Shown here: positions 43,218 to 55,290 of the stretch, one piece after another
Layout of the letters: the number at the start of each line of letters is the position of its first letter
How positions within the stretch are numbered: position 1 is the first letter of the stretch
Source of the DNA: Apodospora peruviana
Lineage: Eukaryota; Ascomycota; Sordariomycetes; Sordariales; Lasiosphaeriaceae
NCBI GenBank assembly: GCA_033439685.1
Contig: JAUEDM010000005.1
Coordinates: 4,426,350 to 4,490,349 of the forward strand
DNA: 64,000 nt
Direction: 5' to 3'
Position numbers and translations under genes: made by a program
Notes under the pieces: generated by a model
What the model saw: the letters and a program-made list of their open reading frames with translations, nothing else
Told to the model about the DNA's origin: nothing
Databases searched by the model: none

Positions 43218-46200
43218 ATGGATTTGACGACAGCAGCATACCTTGTCATCTTCCTCCTCTCGATTGCATTTCTCTACGACCAAGTCACGAAGAGAATACC
43301 AAGCCGGCTAGACTCTAACCAAGCCCCGAAGTCGAGGTTTGAACTTGTCCCAGCAGGCGCCAATGGTTTACCAACGCGGAAAGACGGATTTGAGTACGTA
43401 GAACCCGGCCGCTACTGCAACAAGAGATTTCTAACAGAGGCAGTATCATCTTTGTCCACGGCCTAGGTTCTAACCCCGACACAACATGGCGGGCGACAAA
43501 ACTTGCGGCGACTGTCGATACACCTGAAGAAGCGGCAACGGATAACGCGCAGTTCGTGAATTGGGTCAGCGACTTCCTCCCCATCGACATCCTCGAAGCG
43601 ACAAATACCGATGTTCGCATATTCTTTTACAACTACGACTCATACTGGAAGAGGGATGCGTTGTACACACGTTTGGCAAACCTTGGGAATGAATTCCTTG
43701 AGCACATTAATGAGGGGATCCGTATGTCCGAGATGGTGAGCATTAAAGATCAGGCTCAGCTTTGAAGTATTGCTGACGCACTTCAACCCTAGGAGCGAAG
43801 CCGAAACTTGATTTTTGTGGCACATAGCTTTGGCGGTCTAGTTGTCAAACGGGTAAGCTGACAAACCTCTCTGGATAACAACGCACACTATAGTAACTGT
43901 AGTAGGCACTTGTTCAAGCCCAGATGAGTCGAGACTTTGGCCACATTGCTGAACATACCAAGTCTATCCTCTTTTTGGGCACACCGCATCGTGGGACCAG
44001 TTTTGGCTCATGGGGCTGGCTAGCGGCACAAGCTCTCCAACCGCTTGGCTCGAATCCACTCCTCCTAGCCAACTTGGAGTACGATTCGATTTCGTTGCAT
44101 GACTTCCATAAGGAGTTCATGGCGATTGCTCAGGACGACCTGTGCGTGTTTAACTTTTTCGAGAAGCGGCCGACACGACTTCTCCGGTTGTGGTTCATCC
44201 AATGGCAGCAATTTGTAAGTAGAATGTTAGCTTGGACAGAGCATGCTAATATTAGATCCAGTGTGTTCGTGAACAGTCCGCCACATACGAAGGCCAAAAC
44301 GTCCGAAATATTGGCCTATCCGTTGATCACTACGGGCTTAACAAGTTCGGATCGAGACAGGATGTAAGCTATAAGACAATACTCGCAAAGCTTGTCGAGG
44401 TAACAAAATCTCCGACTCGGTCAGACAAACGCCACTACGCTGTCCCGCTTGAGACTGTACATACCTATACGGAGCGAGCCAAGCTATCGGCGGAACTTGA
44501 GCAAAAGCTACAAACACGGCACGAGAAAGCAAGCATTTCCTATGCTGTTGCGCTTCACGGACTAGGTGGTGCTGGCAAATCCCAGCTGGCGCTAGCCTAT
44601 GCCGAGAAGCATAAAGATCGATATAACCCCATTCTCTGGATCGATGCGACAGATGAGGAGGCAGTGCGATCTAGCTTTAAAAGATGTGCTGCGGAGCTTG
44701 GGCTTCCGGAGGAGCGTGCCGAGAAGCAGGAGTCCGTTCTTACAGACGGAGTCGTGCAAGCAGTGCTCCGATGGCTTCGCGATAGAACAGAGACGGACAA
44801 CAAATGGCTAGTGATTGTCGACAATGCAGACGATGTCAGCTGGGGGATCCAGAAGATCATGCCAAAGGGAAACCAGGGAAGCGTCATTGTAACCAGTCGA
44901 GACAACAGAAGCGTGCGGCTCGTCCCAGGTACTTGCGAGTCGGTGCACGTTGACGTCATGTCACCGGTGGAAGGAGTAGCACTTCTCCTCAAACATCTGC
45001 AGCTCAAAACAGAGTCAGCTTTGGAGGAGATCCAAAGGAACTGCGACAAGATAGCACAACGACTTGGATATTTGGCGCTTGCTATCGACCTTGCAGGCGC
45101 CTACATTGGCAACGACTCTACACCTAAGCATGCCTTGTCGCAGTATCTCGCAGACTACGATAGACACCGTGATGAGCTCTTACAGATGGACGGCTTCCAG
45201 GGGCTATTGCCAACAGAGAAAACAGTGTGGACAGTATGGGATACAACCTTACAGAAGATTAGGAGAAAGTATTCGCACCTGCAGCCCGAGCTACTGCTGA
45301 CGTTCCTAGCGCAGTTCAAAGGCAGCATTGTGCAGGACGAATCGTTCCGTCTAGCCTGTCTTGGTATGGAAAAAGTCGACACTGAGCTAGACGGCGAAGC
45401 TGATAAAGTTATGCCCGCCTGTCTCAGGCAATTTCTGCCACTTGACAAGGGCGAATGGGATAGTTTCCGGTACCGGCAGAGTTGCGGTGTACTGGTTCGT
45501 TACAGCCTGCTACAGCGAGTGGAGGGGCAGTGGTCTGGGGTAACCATGCACAGTCTTGTGCAGTGGCGAGCGATGCAGAGCGAGCGAGATCGACCATGGC
45601 GTTGGTGGTATACGACGTTTATTCTAGCGGCCTGCTGTCGAATGACAGGAGGAGAGGAGCAGCCTGAGTTCCGCTGACATCTAATAGTGCATCTTACAGA
45701 TATAAGTGAAAACGATGCTGAGGATGGGGACTGGAGAAGACATGAGGGTTTCATAGGGTCCACATTTGGTCGCATGTATTATGACGAAGGCCGGTGGTCA
45801 GAAGCCGAGAAGCTGTTTATGCAGGTGATGGAGACTCGCAAGACCAAGCTTGGGGCCGATCACCCAGATATGCTGACGAGCATGGCCAACCTAGCGTCAA
45901 CATACAGGAACCAGGGCCGTTGGGAGGAGGCTGAGAAGCTGTACGTGCAGGTGATGGAGACGAGCAAGACCAAGCTTGGGGCCGATCACCCAGATATGCT
46001 GACGAGCATGGCCAACCTAGCGTCGACATATAGGAACCAGGGCCGGTGGTCAGAGGCTGAGAAGCTGGAGGTGCAGGTGATGGAGACGAGCAAGACCAAG
46101 CTTGGGGCCGATCACCCAGATACGCTGACAAGCATGGCCAACCTAGCGTCGACATATAGGAACCAGGGCCGGTGGTCAGAGGCTGAGAAGCTGGAGGTGC

Positions 46201-48053
46201 AGGTGATGGAGACGAGCAAGACCAAGCTTGGGGCCGATCACCCAGATACGCTGACAAGCATGGCCAATCTAGCGTCGACATTTTGGAACCAGGGCCGGTG
46301 GTCAGAGGCTGAGAAGCTGGACGTGCAGGTGATGGAGACGAGCAAGACCAAGCTTGGGGCCGATCACCCAGATACGCTGAATAGTATGGCCAACCTAGCG
46401 TCGACATACAGCAATCAGGGCCGGTGGTCAGAGGCTGAGAAGCTGGAGGTGCAGGTGATGGAGACTCGCAAGACCAAGCTTGGGGCCGATCACCCTTCTA
46501 CGCTGACGAGCATGGCCAACCTAGCGTCGACATACAGGAACCAGGGCCGGTGGTCAGAGGCTGAGAAGCTGGAGGTGCAGGTGATGGAGACTCGCAAGAC
46601 CAAGCTTGGGGCCGATCACCCAGATACGCTGACGAGCATGGCCAACCTAGCGTCGACATTTTGGAACCAGGGCCGGTGGTCAGAGGCTGAGAAGCTGGAC
46701 GTGCAGGTGATGGAGACTCGCAAGACCAAGCTTGGGGCCGATCACCCAGATACGCTGAATAGCATGGCCAACCTAGCGTCGACATACAGCAATCAGGGCC
46801 GGTGGTCAGAGGCTGAGAAGCTAGAGGTGCAGGTGATGGAGACTCGCAAGACCAAGCTTGGGGCCGATCACCCTTCTACGCTGACGAGCATGGCCAACCT
46901 AGCGTCGACATACAGGAACCAGGGCCGGTGGTCAGAGGCTGAGAAGCTGGACGTGCAGGTGATGGATACAAGCAAGACCAAGCTTGGGGCCGATCACCCA
47001 GATACGCTGACAAGCATAGCCAACCTAGCGTCGACATTTTGGAACCAGGGCCGGTGGTCAGAGGCTGAGAAGCTGATTGTGCAGGTGATGGAGACGAGCA
47101 AGACCAAGCTTGGGGCCGATCACCCAGATATGCTGACGAGCATGGCCAACCTAGCGTCGACATACAGGAACCAGGGCCGGTGGTTAGAGGCTGAGAAGCT
47201 GGAGGTGCAGGTGATGGATACAAGCAAGACCAAGCTTGGGGCCGATCACCCTTCTACGCTGACAAGCATGGCCAACCTAGCGTCGACATACAGGAACCAG
47301 GGCCGGTGGTCAGAGGCTGAGAAGCTAGACGTGCAGGTGATGGAGACTCGCAAGACCAAGCTTGGGGCCGATCACCCTTCTACGCTGACAAGCATGGCCA
47401 ACCTAGCGTCGACATTTTGGAACCAGGGCCGGTGGTCAGAGGCTGAGAAGCTAGAGGTGCAGGTGATGGAGACTCGTAAGACCAAGCTTGGGGCCGATCA
47501 CCCTTCTACGCTGATGAGCATGGCCAACCTAGCGTCGACATACAGGAACCAGGGCCGGTGGTTAGAGGCTGAGAAGCTGGACGTACAGGTGATGGAGACT
47601 CGCAAGACCAAGCTTGGGGCCGATCACCCAGATACGCTGAATAGTATGGCCAACCTAGCATCAACATACAGCAATCAGGGCCGGTGGTCAGAGGCTGAGA
47701 AGCTGTTTGTGCAGGTTATGGAGACTCGCAAGACCAAGCTTGGGGCCGATCACCCAGATACGCTGACAAGCATGGCCAACCTAGCGTCGACATTTTGGAA
47801 CCAGGGCCGGTGGTCAGAGGCTGAGAAGCTGGAGGTGCAGGTGATGGAGACGAGCAAGACCAAGCTTGGGGCCGATCACCCAGATACGCTGATGAGCATG
47901 CATAACCTCGCTTTAACTTGGAAAGATCAAGGTCGACATGCAGATGCTTTGGCACTGATGGAGGACTGTCTCCAGGCTCGGCGGCGAGTGCTTGGCGAAG
48001 AGCATCCGTACACGCTGTTTTGTTTGTCCACCGTCGCCAAGTGGAGTATGTAA
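43218..48053 (+). CDS. Fungal NLR: alpha/beta-hydrolase - NB-ARC - TPR protein, with one in-frame TGA
   Basis: Exons 43218-43393, 43438-43735, 43793-43852, 43906-44214 and 44262-48053; four short introns have GT..AG ends. An N-terminal membrane segment comes first. Next is a SesB-like hydrolase: FVHGLGSNPDTTW, nucleophile box VAHSFGGLVVKRA, LFLGTPHRGTSFG. The NB-ARC follows: P-loop GLGGAGKS (residues 381-388), ILWIDATDEE, Walker B LVIVDNADD, VIVTSRD and LGYLALAIDLAGAYI. Then come 17 TPRs of 42 residues. A TGA at 45675-45677 breaks the frame after EEQPEFR, just before HLIVHLTDI. The frame is identical on both sides and homologues read through this block, so a CGA-to-TGA nonsense change is likely. 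Unless it is read through, the product would end before the TPRs. The final stop lies in repeat DNA at 48051. Family role: non-self recognition and cell death. Confidence 0.85.
45789..48050 (+). repeat. 126-bp tandem repeat encoding 17 TPR units plus a degenerate cap
   Basis: Seventeen head-to-tail 126-bp units (45789-47930), each encoding 42 residues of the form GRWSEAEKL..VQVMET (then KTKLGADHP and SMANLAST blocks). A diverged last unit follows (47931-48050). Units differ almost only at a few codons: position 10 (F,Y,E,D,I), 17 (R/S), 27-28 (DM, DT or ST), 30 (T/N/M) and 39-40 (YR, FW or YS). Units 3-5 and 6-8 share the same order of variants, indicating a three-unit duplication. Such homogenised arrays are typical of fungal NLR sensor domains that expand and contract. 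Confidence 0.95.
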
Positions 48054-48205
48054 CAACCTGTGTATGGGTGTCCTTGACAATACAAGAACTACAAGAGTAT
48101 CTGTTGCTCTACGGAACCACAAGGGGTTTAGGTCTTAGGTAGGGGGTAATCACAAAGAGTATCGGTTCCAAAGAACACACAAGATTGACACAACAACTAT
48201 TGCCT
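48049..48205. repeat. LTR-like repeat fused to the NLR 3' end
   Basis: Begins TGTAACAACC and matches 39566-39725 over about 155 bp. The NLR stop codon TAA (48051-48053) is part of this repeat, so the element supplies the C-terminus. It is cut on its right at TATTGCC, where the helicase-flank word begins. Confidence 0.8.
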
Positions 48206-48225
48206 AAACACCATTGTACCCGCTG
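48206..48225. repeat. Short copy of the helicase-element left boundary
   Basis: The 20-bp word starting CCTAAACACC and ending CCGCT is the same as the first bases of the longer repeats at 36609 and 54753. It is cut directly by the tail of LINE copy B. Confidence 0.75.
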
Positions 48226-51200
48226 GATGGATGGATGGAATTTATTTCGCCCGGAGGCACTAAGCCTAAAGGGCCTATGCACGCTAACTACATTCAGTCA
48301 TCCAATTCTGCCATTGTCTTGTCCAAGCCCTCTACTTTTTCACCTTTAGACCACCCGACGCCTCTTGTCGTATTATTAGCAGATCGCCTAGGAGTTTATA
48401 TTCTCCAAGTGTTTAAGCGTCCTATCTTCAGCAGCTAAAGCAGGTCTGCTGGTTGAGGCTACATGGGCCCCTTGGTCAAGTTCTCTTACTGCGATCAATC
48501 TATTCTCTGTACGTCCAAATCCAATCTTCCCGTTAACATGGCATACTTGATTGTTGCCCTAACTGCCTTCATGTCTGGCGACCATTTCTTGGGGTCCGAG
48601 CGCGCTTTTCCTCCCAGATAGGACGAGAGACTCCCCCGTCTTGTTGTCGTACAATGCAGCATACCTTCTCGTAGAGCCGTCCACCTTACGCATCGTAGCA
48701 GGAAGTGATCCACAGTTTCCCTCCCATGACCGCAATCGCATAGGTCGGATTCAGCTGCCCTGACTTTATAAAAATCCGTTCAATCTCGCCATACCTGTCC
48801 GGAGTTGTGCCAGTACACAGGCCTCTTTTCGCTTCAGATCCCAGTGAAAAGTCACTGTCTGTTGGTATCCACTGGAAGACCACTGAGTTACCTCTTTGGT
48901 TTAGCAGTTTGGTCGACTCGTATATTTGTCGTATCGTGGCTTGACCTGACTGCTGCTGCGGTTGACCAATTACTCTCAGCGCCGATTGGTTCCTTGTGAA
49001 AATTGTGATATGTCTGTGACAGACGGTCTGTGACACATTCTGCAAGGCCGTTGCTATAGCCAGTAATTCTGCGGTATACGGATTCTGCTCTTCCCTTGGT
49101 CCAATGGTTATCGCCTGTTTTGTCGCTGCTTCATCCGTCCTATGGAAGAGGGTGTCCTGTACACAGTTGCCCATACCAACCATGCCTCTCTTCACAGACA
49201 CGCCGGTAGCGATCACAATGCCTGTTGCTTTGCTCACTGCTTCGGCTGCCTTCTTCCGGTCTTGTTCATATCTTATCTGTAGACGTGGCTCCCAAGGTGG
49301 GATGGCGTACTCTCTGATAGTCTCCATCCGATCGACACATACTCCTTCCATTAATTGGGCGATTCTCTGAAGTGGAGAGACGAATCGCACGGTTGTTCGA
49401 ATTTTCTTCAATGCGAACGGATGTGTTCCGGGCAGTGTATGGGTATTAATCCATAATCTAGCTGCCCCCTGGGCATGACATTCTCGTATCGAGGGAATGC
49501 TGGCTTCCGCTTCTGCCACAGCCGTTGCTACTGTTCGAAAAGCCCCTGTGATAGCCCGAGCCCCGATCTTCTGTGCCCTGTTCAGCCAACTCAGCGCCTT
49601 TTCCCCGCACGCGTGCATCCAGACGTTTGCAGCGTAGTCCATGACAGGGGCGACCGTCGCCGTGAATAGCTGTCTCGCTGTCCGTGAAGAGAGCATCTTC
49701 AATCTCTTCAAAGCTAAGGCCGCTGCAAGACCCTTGGCTGCTGTCCTGGCCATATGCTGCTTATAGCGGAGTTCGCAGTCCATAATAACCCCCAGGATCT
49801 TTGCACTGTCTTTCGGTTTGACTATCTCTCCTTTGATCGTATACAGAGCCTCCGAAGATCGCGCCTTGGTCCTTGTGAAGTGTATGATGGCTGACTTTTC
49901 GCCTTCGAACTGGGCGCCACTCCGACGTTCCTAATCTAAGGCTCTTTCTATAATAGCTTGGATGCCTGCGCGGTTGGATTCTGCTGAAGGACCTGTCACC
50001 CAGGCTGTGTAGTCGTCAATAAAGGCTATTGCCCCTCCATTGGCGTCAATATTATGTTGAACTAGATCTGCGTTGAAGAAGAGGAAAATGCGTTCCGCAA
50101 CGACAGCCTCCAGCACCTTGCCTAGCGTAGAGAGCAAGGAGATAGGTCTCCACAATTTGGCCAGAGTATAGTCATTCTTCCGCGGCTTTTTCAGTGGGAT
50201 AATCTTGGCGTTCCTCCACTGCCTAGGAATGTCGCCATCTCGAAGCAAGGTCTGAAACAAGTAGAGCACTCTGTCCTTCACTGCTGGCCAGAGCTGTTTC
50301 CACACCATTACTGGTAGGCCATCTTCCCCTGGCGCCTTCCATGGTTTGGCAGACAGGACCTTTGCTTGTACCTCTCAATCGTCAGGTCTGGAATTGGCAC
50401 TGGTATCCGCAAGGTAGTTGTCCCTCGTCTTCGATTTTTGCTGCCAGAGGTGGGAAGAACGTAGCTAGGAGCTCCTGTGCTTGAGCTGCTTTGCTCTCTA
50501 ACAGTGCCGTCATTTTTGTGTCAGCGGGGGTATTTTGTCGCCCATTACGCTGCTGCCAGTTTGTAGATATTTTGTTGCTTGCCAGATGTTAGCATCGTCG
50601 GCTAGGAAGTCGTTCCAATGCGAGCTCTTCTGCTTACAGATTGCATCGTGATACTCTTTCGCGGCAGCCTTTGCTCGCTGTTCCAGATCTGGTGCTGTTT
50701 GGCCCTTCCTACGTTGAGCTCTAGCCTGGTTTCTTCAGAACGTGTATAATTTGGCGCAACCGTGTCAGGTCTGCCATCCACCATCTCTTGGCGTATGGTG
50801 AAGGCTTGGCTTTTTGGCGTTAGGCTAAAGACTGCCTCGTTCACCACTGCCATTAGTTGGTCTGTCTGCTGTTGAACGCTGCCGCCCCAGGGGACATGTT
50901 TAAGGTTGGATGCCGCCCTGGTTCTGATGTCCTCCCACGGGGCATTCTTGAAGAGGAACCTAGTCTCCACTGGTCGATCTTCTACTGCGATGTCAAATGC
51001 CGTGTCGGTCGCTCGGTGGTCTGAACCATGGTCACAAGGATGGATCGAGCAACTGAGTAGCTGGTCTGCAAGTTCTGCTGAGGCTAGCACCAGGTCGATA
51101 GTACTTTCTACGTTACCTGACTGCCATGTCTTCGTCCCTCTTGGGAGGAGGCTGCAAAGGGAATGCTCGTCCATAAGGTTGATGATAAGATCTCCTTCCC

Positions 51201-52925
51201 CTTGTCTTAATGGCGAAACATCATCCCCTCCCCAGAGATGGTCGTGGTGGTTGAAATCCCCTGCTAGGTTGCCGTCCGTTCTAGTGGCCCCCCCATTTCG
51301 AAACCTCCTAATTATCTGGTCGAGTTCTCTCACCGCTGCTTCTAATGCTTCATTATTACCACCCTCCACGTAGACTGAGACTACCAATACTGCCCAGTCA
51401 TGCAGCTGGATCCGTGCTGCAGTAAGGTCTGGCGAAGGCACTGGAATCTGCTCGGCTTCCATATCGCTTCGTATCCATAGCATGCTTCGAATTGGCCAAA
51501 TAGAGCCTCGTCTCGTCGTGGGATCAGCTTCGTCCAATTGTGGTGGCCCATCGGGACCGTGACTACTGAGTCGTCAATCAGTCTTGCATATGGTTCAGCG
51601 ATTACTAACGCTGCATATCGCTTGAGCCTCTCGTCGTTCAGCAGACTCTGCTGCACCTCACTCCGTTTGTGAACATTAAGCTGAAGGATCTCGAGCGTTC
51701 TGGGTCTATTGTGTAGCCAGCACACTTGACAGTTCTTGTTGAAGGACTCGTGCGGTCCTTTGCACAACACACATTTCAATACCGCGCTTTGACAGGTCTT
51801 GTGGTGATGCCCCTGTGCTGCACACCTGCCGCATGTCTGCGGGTTCTTACAGGCGAAGGCCTTATGGCCTATGTCCTGACAGTTATAGCACTGGGTTGGG
51901 CCAACTTGGGGAGTAAACACGGATGTATAAGCAGATTCTCCTGCTAGGTGGAAGTAATGGCTGTCTAAGAGCCGTCTGGCATCGCTGCCCTTCGTGACAT
52001 ACACGACCATCGAACCATATGCTTTGCCTACGTCCTTTCTGCTAAGCCAGGCAATCTTTGCGATATTGACTTCGTTCTCTGCTCCTAGCGCTTCTGTTGC
52101 TCCCGGGAGGATATTCCCGTCCGCATCAAGGACTGCAGTTCGGTTGGCGTTGTCGACTCTGATCGGGTACAGTTGGTCTCTGAGTACCCGCACTCCAGGG
52201 ACCGGAATCTTCTGTGCTGCGTCCTTGACAATCTGCATCTCATTTTCGTCTCTGCAGATTAGTTTAACCCGATCCGGGTTCCGGGCTTCCCTCACCACTG
52301 CTGCACAGCACCAGTTTCCCTGATTCTCACAAGTTTGGATTTCTATCTCTATTGCCTTTCTGATCTCTGCCACCTGGACCTTTCCCTTTTCCCTTTCCTC
52401 CACTCTGGATGTATCGACAGTACAGAACAGGATGTCCGTAACGGTTGTACGCATTGTATTCGACAGAGAAAGAGTGCGTAACCCGCTAGGTTGGCTCGCC
52501 GGTGGCGTCCGGGCAACATCGGCGTACGACGCCCTGGGGCTCGTTTCGGCTGAAGTAGAAACGGCCGGGTTGCGAGCGAGGACCTCCATCTGGTCTCGGA
52601 CGTGTCGTAATTCCTCCGATAACTGGGCCTTGGTGTCTGCCAGCGCGTTTTCTACCTGACGTAGCTGACGGTTCAGTTCTTCAATCAGTATACGTGTTGT
52701 CTTCGATGTCGTGGGCCGCATGGTATCGCTGCTATTTCTTGTTGATATAGTTGTCTCGTCTTCGAGCGATTGCATGGCTTCGCGTACTTTCGCGCTCGGT
52801 TTCGCGTTGCGCGTTGGTCGTCGGGGCGGCGTTAGCTGGTCGGACGTGTCGACCATGATTTCGCCCTGCGTCGCCGCCATGTTGGCTCCAATCTCCAAAA
52901 GGGAGTCTCTCAATTACAACACCCC
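48226..52925 (-). mobile_element. Tad-like LINE retrotransposon, copy B (nearly full length)
   Basis: Read leftward. ORF1 starts at 52880 (MAATQGEIM), has a coiled-coil-like region and CCHC knuckles (CYNCQDIGHKAFAC, CGRCAAQGHHHKTC, CVLCKGPHESFNKNC). It continues without a stop into the start of the endonuclease (LEILQLNVHKRSEVQQSLL, VIAEPYA). Endonuclease continues at 51400-50602 (NLAGDFNHHDHLWGG; DHGSDHRA). RT follows at 50340-49931 (LWRPISLLSTLGKVLEAVV; AFIDDYTAWVTG, motif C). Next come the thumb and an RNase H-like part (49783-48686; NPYTAELLAIATAL) and the Cys/His end. The 3' tail is (ATCC)n at 48226. The ORF2 parts lie in different frames, so this copy is not autonomous. A 16-C run (52922-52937) lies at its 5' end. 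Confidence 0.88.
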
Positions 52926-53001
52926 CCCCCCCCCCCCTGTTCTCTGATCCGCAAGCCACTCAAGCCACAAGTGCCCCCATTGGCTTAAGACCTGATCCTA
53001 G

Positions 53002-54760
53002 CCAATTCGCCGATTGGACATTCTGAAATATGCCTTGACCCCCGCCACAGAGAAAGACGCTCAGCAGAAAACAACCTACCTAGGCAACATCACTTCACTC
53101 GTTCTCTCAGTTGACTCTCTGCGTCGAGATATTTGCTCGTTCGACGACGTCTTGTCGACGGTAGTGGTAATGATGACCACTCAACGGATTCCACGACCGC
53201 CAAGTGTAGTTCTCTCCGCCCGTCTCCGCACCGATGATGCTGAGTCCTCCTCGCAGGGGCAAGGTGAGATATCCATATCCAGACATGGCCCCTCAACCTC
53301 ACGCGCTGGCGTACGACACTATATTCATGACCTCGAGAGTCAAAATGGCAAAGAATTCCGCGCAGTCCGGGATGTGCACACCCAGTTGTCTGCGCAGGTG
53401 ATCAACTTCCTCGGCAGTGGGTTCGGAAAGCCGGGCAGCAGCCCTCCAGAACTTCCCACCTCCAGTATCAGTAGTACTGGATCGCGCCTGTCACTTCTTC
53501 ATCCATCCCGGCAGACACCAAAGACTTCTGAGTCAACAACAACAGAACCGATAGCGACGACGAGTATAACTAGCTCGGAGGGTCCCCGAAGACGACAAGT
53601 CGAGCAGCAGCATCCTGTCAGTAGCAGCGGCAGTCGGCCTGATCAACCCGCGCAAGCAGCAGTCAACTCTTCTGAAGAAGAACCCTTCGAGGTAAAACCG
53701 TATCCTGTTGGAGCCCGAAAGCGAGACAAGATCATCCATGTGCTGGGGCCCATGTTTAACACCACGCCATGTATCCTGCTGTTCGATGGGAAGCCGGGCC
53801 CAGTCGAGCTTGGACAAGTCGTGATTGTGCCCGTCAAGGACTCGCTAGGAGACACCGAGGCCCTGTTCCAGAAGATCCACATGACATGGCATGCTCGTTT
53901 CGGGCGCTACCGCAGATTGTTGCCAAATGTTTATGGAGTGAAGAACATGGAAATGGTTAAGGTGAGTTGCCCGGAGGGGGCCCATGAATTCAAGACAGTT
54001 TTGACTCTAGTTCTGGGGGTAGATTCAGGTTCTGGGATCCTCAGTTCAGCCACGGCGCGAGGAGGATCTCTCCGGCATCTGCCACGCTGTCGATGGAGTT
54101 CTCGAGATCCAAGCCGAGATCCGACGGGTCGAAGCTGAAATAGATCGATTCCAGAAAGAGTTTGCGTCCGTACTATGGGCCGTCGACGATCACGACAATT
54201 TCTGTCCTGCTTGGATCGATGATCTGGAGTGGCATACTTGCAAATACACTACGTGGAAAGAAAATAAGAGAAGACTGGGGGAGCTTAAATGGAACCTAAC
54301 AATGGCCACTGTAATACCTCGGGCGTTTGTGAACCCTAGCCTTGCTTTCGCACACGATGACCTCCTCAGATCCTTTATTTACGCTGAGCGGTACGTTCTG
54401 CGCCCATCCTACAATATCTGAAGTCAGCTAACAGCCATATTTTCTTCACCTTTGACTGACGCACGCTTATAATAACCCAGTGACATGAACGAACTCACAC
54501 AACTCAACCCATTCGACCTAACTATGGTGGGTTTGGACGAGCTGCGTTTCAACGGGCTCAGGATTGAGATGGGATGGATGGCCAAGCCACTCAAGGCGCG
54601 GGCTTTGCCAATTCTGGCAACTGCCGTTCTTAGCATATTGATCGGCGCACGTTTCATCTTTGGAGATTGGGCAACGGCGTGGACTACCGTTGGGTCTCTG
54701 GCTGCGGTGGCAGCTGTGATGTTAACGTGGGTCACCTTGCCTTCGCCGCCGTGGTCCTAA
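53002..54760 (+). CDS. Unknown fungal protein with two C-terminal membrane segments, N-terminus missing
   Basis: Exons 53002-53961, 54023-54390 and 54481-54760 join in frame (MVK|IQVLG and AER|DMNEL). The first exon follows a CTAG acceptor and a stop, so an earlier exon is needed but not found; LINE copy B ends only 75 bp upstream and may have removed it. The sequence has a helical start (TTYLGNITSLVLSVDSLRRD), a Ser/Thr/Pro-rich linker, and a conserved-looking block (IIHVLGPMFNTTPCILLFDG, then KIHMTWHARFGRYRRLL). A coiled region comes next, and two hydrophobic helices end the protein (ILATAVLSILIGARFIFG; VGSLAAVAAVMLTWV). I do not recognise the family. The stop TAA coincides with the start of the helicase-flank repeat. 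Confidence 0.55.
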
Positions 54761-55290
54761 ACACCATTGTACCCGCTGTTCAGCTTGAACAGCCATGTGG
54801 GGCCATACAAATTGCGCGCGTGCACGTGCCATTCTAGTCAAACAGCGTTCAGCTCAAACAGCGTTGTTGATTGGATGGGCTCGGGCTTGGTGCCAAGGAT
54901 GTCAGTTTGGCGCCAAGCCATTTTACCCCAGGGTTAGAGTTGGGGTTCGCAATGCACGGGTCAGCTGGTGCCAGAGGGCTGCCATGCTCTCGCAGCGGAG
55001 GAAATCGAGCGGAGGAAATCGAGCGAACCAACATATGAAATCGAATGTCTTGATAATAGGCTTTATTGGGCAGGCTGCACTTACATGAAATACACTCGGT
55101 GATAAGCAAGTCTTGCTGGTTGGATATCTCTGGTGATCTAGAGCTCAATATCCAGCCCGATCATGGGTCAGTAGCTTTTTTTGATGCAGTGACAGGGGAA
55201 CACGCCAGCAATGAAGGCGCGTCAGGAAATAGAAGAATTTCTCGATTCCCATGGGTAAATTTCTGCACTCTTTTCGTCGTTGCCAACATC
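54753..55290. repeat. 5' flank of the telomere-linked helicase element
   Basis: Repeats 36609 onward with only small differences, beginning at CCTAAACACC. It includes an inverted pair around GTTCAGCTTGAACAGC and a degenerate telomere-like AGGGTTAGAGTTGGGG near 54935. Presumably the promoter and leader of the helicase gene. Confidence 0.75.

Noticed and set aside
45789..47930. CRISPR array
   Set aside because: Regular 126-bp units without unique spacers; they encode TPRs, and the genome is fungal.
45817..47955. Long antisense frames (MSTLGWPCSSAYLG-type) opposite the TPR array
   Set aside because: Mirror images of the 126-bp repeat; openness is explained by the sense coding.
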